This document shows positions 6,680 to 8,421 of a stretch of 8,421 bases of DNA, in pieces. The DNA is from Tannerella sp. Lineage in GTDB: Bacteria; Bacteroidota; Bacteroidia; Bacteroidales; Tannerellaceae. The notes below the pieces were generated by a model. It ran no database searches, was not told where the DNA came from, and worked only from the letters and a program-made list of their open reading frames with translations. The number at the start of each line of letters is the position of its first letter. The stretch's first letter is position 1. The stretch covers positions 1 through 8,421 of the forward strand of contig JAITPH010000032.1 of the NCBI GenBank assembly GCA_031289515.1, given 5' to 3'. A program made the translations under genes and the position numbers.

Positions 6680-6713
6680 ATGAAAGGAAATTCCAAATAA
6701 TAAATAAAAAATT

Positions 6714-7850
6714 ATGGATATAGAATTTGTGAGAAGTCGTTTCATCAAACATTTTGATGGCAGTACCGGTTCTGTTTATGCCTCGCCCGGACGCATAAAT
6801 CTTATCGGAGAACATACTGATTACAACGGCGGATTTGTATTTCCGGGCGCTATCGACAAGGGAATGATAGCAGAATTGAAAGCCAACGGCTCAAACAAGG
6901 TACGCGCCTACTCCATAGACCTCAAGGACTATGTAGAGTTCGGGCTGAACGAAGAAGACGCTCCGCGTGCAAGCTGGGCAAGATATATTTTCGGCGTATG
7001 TCGCGAGATTGTCAAGCGCGGCGGCAAGATAGGCGGTTTCAACACCGCTTTCGCAGGCGACGTCCCGCTCGGAGCGGGCATGTCGTCGTCGGCTGCCCTC
7101 GAAAGTACTTATGCCTTTGCGTTGAACGACATGTTCAATCTCGGCATAGACAAGTTCGAGCTTGCAAAAATCGGTCAGGCTACCGAACATAACTACTGCG
7201 GCGTAATGTGCGGCATTATGGACCAGTTCGCCTCCGTTTTCGGCAAAAAAGGCAGCCTGATAAGGTTGGACTGCCGCTCGCTCGAATACGAATATTTTCC
7301 GTTCGACCCGCAGGGTTACAAACTTGTACTCCTTGATACGCTGGTTAAACACGAACTGGCTTCGTCGGCATACAACAAACGCCGCCAGTCGTGCGAAAGC
7401 GTGGCAAAAGCCATCGGCGTAGAGTTCCTGCGCGATGCTTCCCTCGAACAGCTCAAGTCTGTGAAAGGCACGGTGAGCGACGAAGACTACATGCGCTCCG
7501 AATACGTAATCGAAGAGGTACAACGTGTATTGGACGTATGCGAAGCCTTGAAAACCGGCGATTACGAGACTGTCGGAAAGAAGATGTACGAAACCCACCG
7601 CGGCATGAGCAAGCTGTATGAAGTCAGCTGCGTCGAACTGGATTATCTGAACGACTTGGCAAAAGAGTGCGGCGTGACCGGCTCGCGCGTGATGGGCGGC
7701 GGCTTCGGCGGATGTACAATCAATCTTGTCAGGGACGATGTTTATGCTCCTTTCATCGAGAAAGCCAAGGAAGGATATAAGGAGAAGTTCGGCAAGAGTC
7801 CGAAAGTCTACGACGTCGTGATAAGCGACGGCGCACGCAGACTGGAATAA
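6714..7850 (+). CDS. galK: Galactokinase
   Basis: GalK phosphorylates alpha-D-galactose with ATP to galactose-1-phosphate, the committed step of the Leloir pathway, in the cytoplasm. The 378-residue length fits the family. The galactokinase signature PGRINLIGEHTDYNGG (25-40) carries the catalytic Arg27 and the sugar-contacting Glu33, His34 and Asp36. GHMP-kinase motif 2, PLGAGMSSSAALE (118-130), forms the ATP phosphate loop. CGIMDQF (166-172) holds the catalytic-base Asp170. Motif 3 is GSRVMGGGFGGC (333-344). No key residue is missing. The start at ATG 6714 gives the usual short N-terminus before the signature. It is third in the operon, 85 bp after the transporter, with a hairpin in the gap, so its expression could be partly uncoupled. 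GalT and GalE are not in the window and must act from elsewhere if the pathway is complete. Confidence 0.97.
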   Translation: MDIEFVRSRFIKHFDGSTGSVYASPGRINLIGEHTDYNGGFVFPGAIDKGMIAELKANGSNKVRAYSIDLKDYVEFGLNEEDAPRASWARYIFGVCREIVKRGGKIGGFNTAFAGDVPLGAGMSSSAALESTYAFALNDMFNLGIDKFELAKIGQATEHNYCGVMCGIMDQFASVFGKKGSLIRLDCRSLEYEYFPFDPQGYKLVLLDTLVKHELASSAYNKRRQSCESVAKAIGVEFLRDASLEQLKSVKGTVSDEDYMRSEYVIEEVQRVLDVCEALKTGDYETVGKKMYETHRGMSKLYEVSCVELDYLNDLAKECGVTGSRVMGGGFGGCTINLVRDDVYAPFIEKAKEGYKEKFGKSPKVYDVVISDGARRLE

Positions 7851-7872
7851 AACCGTTTTTTAAACTGATTAC

Positions 7873-7894
7873 TTTTTCCCCAAATGGGATAAAA
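7873..7894 (+). promoter_or_regulatory. Imperfect hairpin in the leader of the 158-aa gene
   Basis: TTTTTCCC pairs with GGGATAAAAA around a small A-rich loop, with one bulged base, and ends 8 bp before the ATG at 7903. It has an A-run rather than a T-run after the stem on the plus strand, so it is not a terminator for galK. It could affect translation start or be an operator. TACTTTTT at 7870-7877 resembles a -7 box but lacks the final G and a -33 element. Confidence 0.2.
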
Positions 7895-7902
7895 ACAAGA
7901 AA

Positions 7903-8379
7903 ATGAGAAAAAGTATTTCAACGGGCAGGATTACCGCCCTGTTAGTAGTGACATGTATGTTGTTTGGAAGTATTTCCGCAACAGGTCAGGTGCAGGCAAC
8001 AAGTAATGTTTACACCCAAACGGCGCCTCAATCAGACAGACAAAATGTGTCTGCCTGCGTTAATCTGGCTGAATTTCTTAAAAAGGAGTTCGCTGTGAAC
8101 AGCAAGCCTGGAAAGGATGAAAACACACAAATTGTCGGCGTTCAGGAAAACAACGCCATTCCGGAAGCCCTCAAATTATGCGGCAAATTGAAAGCGAAAA
8201 GAATAAGCGCGGATAATGACGATTTGGTTTATGAGCTGCCCGACGGTTTGGGACGGATGACTGTACATGAGGTATATAAAGACAATCTTCATTTGGAGTT
8301 GTATTTTGATACACAATGTAATGGCTTGCCTTTTACCAAAGTGAGGTACGTCAGTCTTTCCTTTTATAATAGACAATAG
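7903..8379 (+). CDS. Small exported protein of unknown family
   Basis: I do not recognise this 158-residue protein. Residues 1 to about 30 form a signal peptide: basic MRKSISTGR, a hydrophobic core TALLVVTCMLFG, and a likely cleavage site in ISATGQVQA. Cys18 sits inside the hydrophobic core and does not make a proper lipobox, so a lipoprotein is unlikely. The mature part has a polar, Gln/Asn/Ser-rich linker (31-50), a mixed region with CVNLAEFLKKEF (52-63), and a C-terminal half with alternating strands (DDLVYELPDG, MTVHEVY, HLELYFDT, KVRYVSLSFY) suggesting a small beta-rich domain. Cysteines at 52, 93 and 139 could form one disulfide in the periplasm. It starts 52 bp after galK with no convincing terminator between, and 12 bp before another signal-peptide gene, with which it probably forms a unit. 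Function unknown; periplasmic or surface location is inferred. Confidence 0.75.
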   Translation: MRKSISTGRITALLVVTCMLFGSISATGQVQATSNVYTQTAPQSDRQNVSACVNLAEFLKKEFAVNSKPGKDENTQIVGVQENNAIPEALKLCGKLKAKRISADNDDLVYELPDGLGRMTVHEVYKDNLHLELYFDTQCNGLPFTKVRYVSLSFYNRQ

Positions 8380-8391
8380 AAACGCCGGGTA

Positions 8392-8421
8392 ATGAAAAGG
8401 ACAGTTTTATTATTCTTTTTT
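8392..8421 (+). CDS. Start of a further exported protein, truncated at window end
   Basis: ATG 8392 opens a frame reading MKRTVLLFFF up to the last base of the window. The two basic residues followed by an unbroken hydrophobic run are the typical beginning of a signal peptide. It starts 12 bp after the stop of the 158-aa exported protein in the same direction, so the two are likely cotranscribed. Only ten codons are visible, so the product cannot be named. Confidence 0.55.
   Translation, partial: MKRTVLLFFF

Noticed and set aside
6680..6700. Mini-ORF MKGNSK and the 9-bp palindrome GGAAATTCC before galK
   Set aside because: Both are too short to separate from chance in an A/T-rich spacer.
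6891..7598. 235-codon open frame on the minus strand inside galK
   Set aside because: It is antisense to a galactokinase with every catalytic motif intact, has no recognisable domain or promoter, and is explained by codon bias on the sense strand.
7811..7861. CGTCG/CGACG inverted repeat and T-run around the galK stop, considered as a terminator
   Set aside because: The stem lies in coding sequence about 25 nt from the T-run, and the nearer AAAAC-C-GTTTT repeat has a one-base loop that cannot fold as RNA.

Overview
The window looks like a chromosomal segment from a member of the Bacteroidales close to Bacteroides or Parabacteroides. Three things point there. The galactokinase, GalM and FucP/GluP-type transporter read like Bacteroides proteins. 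Start codons are preceded by A/T-rich leaders with no clear Shine-Dalgarno sequence. A match to the Bacteroidetes -7 box (TAnnTTTG) lies upstream of one gene.

Left part (1-2789, + strand): two tandem paralogous membrane-spanning regulators. The first is cut by the window edge and shows only its transmembrane helix, coiled coil and LuxR-like helix-turn-helix. The second is complete (633 aa): signal peptide, helical TPR-like periplasmic domain, one membrane helix, coiled coil, helix-turn-helix. They probably form a sensor/regulator pair.

Middle (2786-4030, - strand): a signal-peptide-bearing outer-membrane beta-barrel protein of unknown function. It converges on the second regulator with overlapping stop codons and diverges from the galactose operon. 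The roughly 200-bp divergent intergenic region (4031-4229) holds a -7 box for the barrel gene inside an inverted repeat, and a separate 14-bp palindrome nearer galM.

Right part (4230-7850, + strand): the operon galM (aldose 1-epimerase), a glucose/galactose-type MFS symporter, and galK. Together they would import galactose, interconvert its anomers and phosphorylate it to galactose-1-phosphate. A 13-bp perfect hairpin followed by a T-run lies between the transporter and galK. No galT or galE is present in the window.

End (7903-8421): a small exported protein of unknown family (158 aa), then 12 bp later the first ten codons of another gene that appears to start with a signal peptide and runs off the window. 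I see no mobile element, CRISPR array, tRNA or rRNA. The most unusual material is the paralogous regulator pair, the orphan barrel gene facing the gal operon, the candidate operators between them, and the unknown exported-protein cassette at the right edge.
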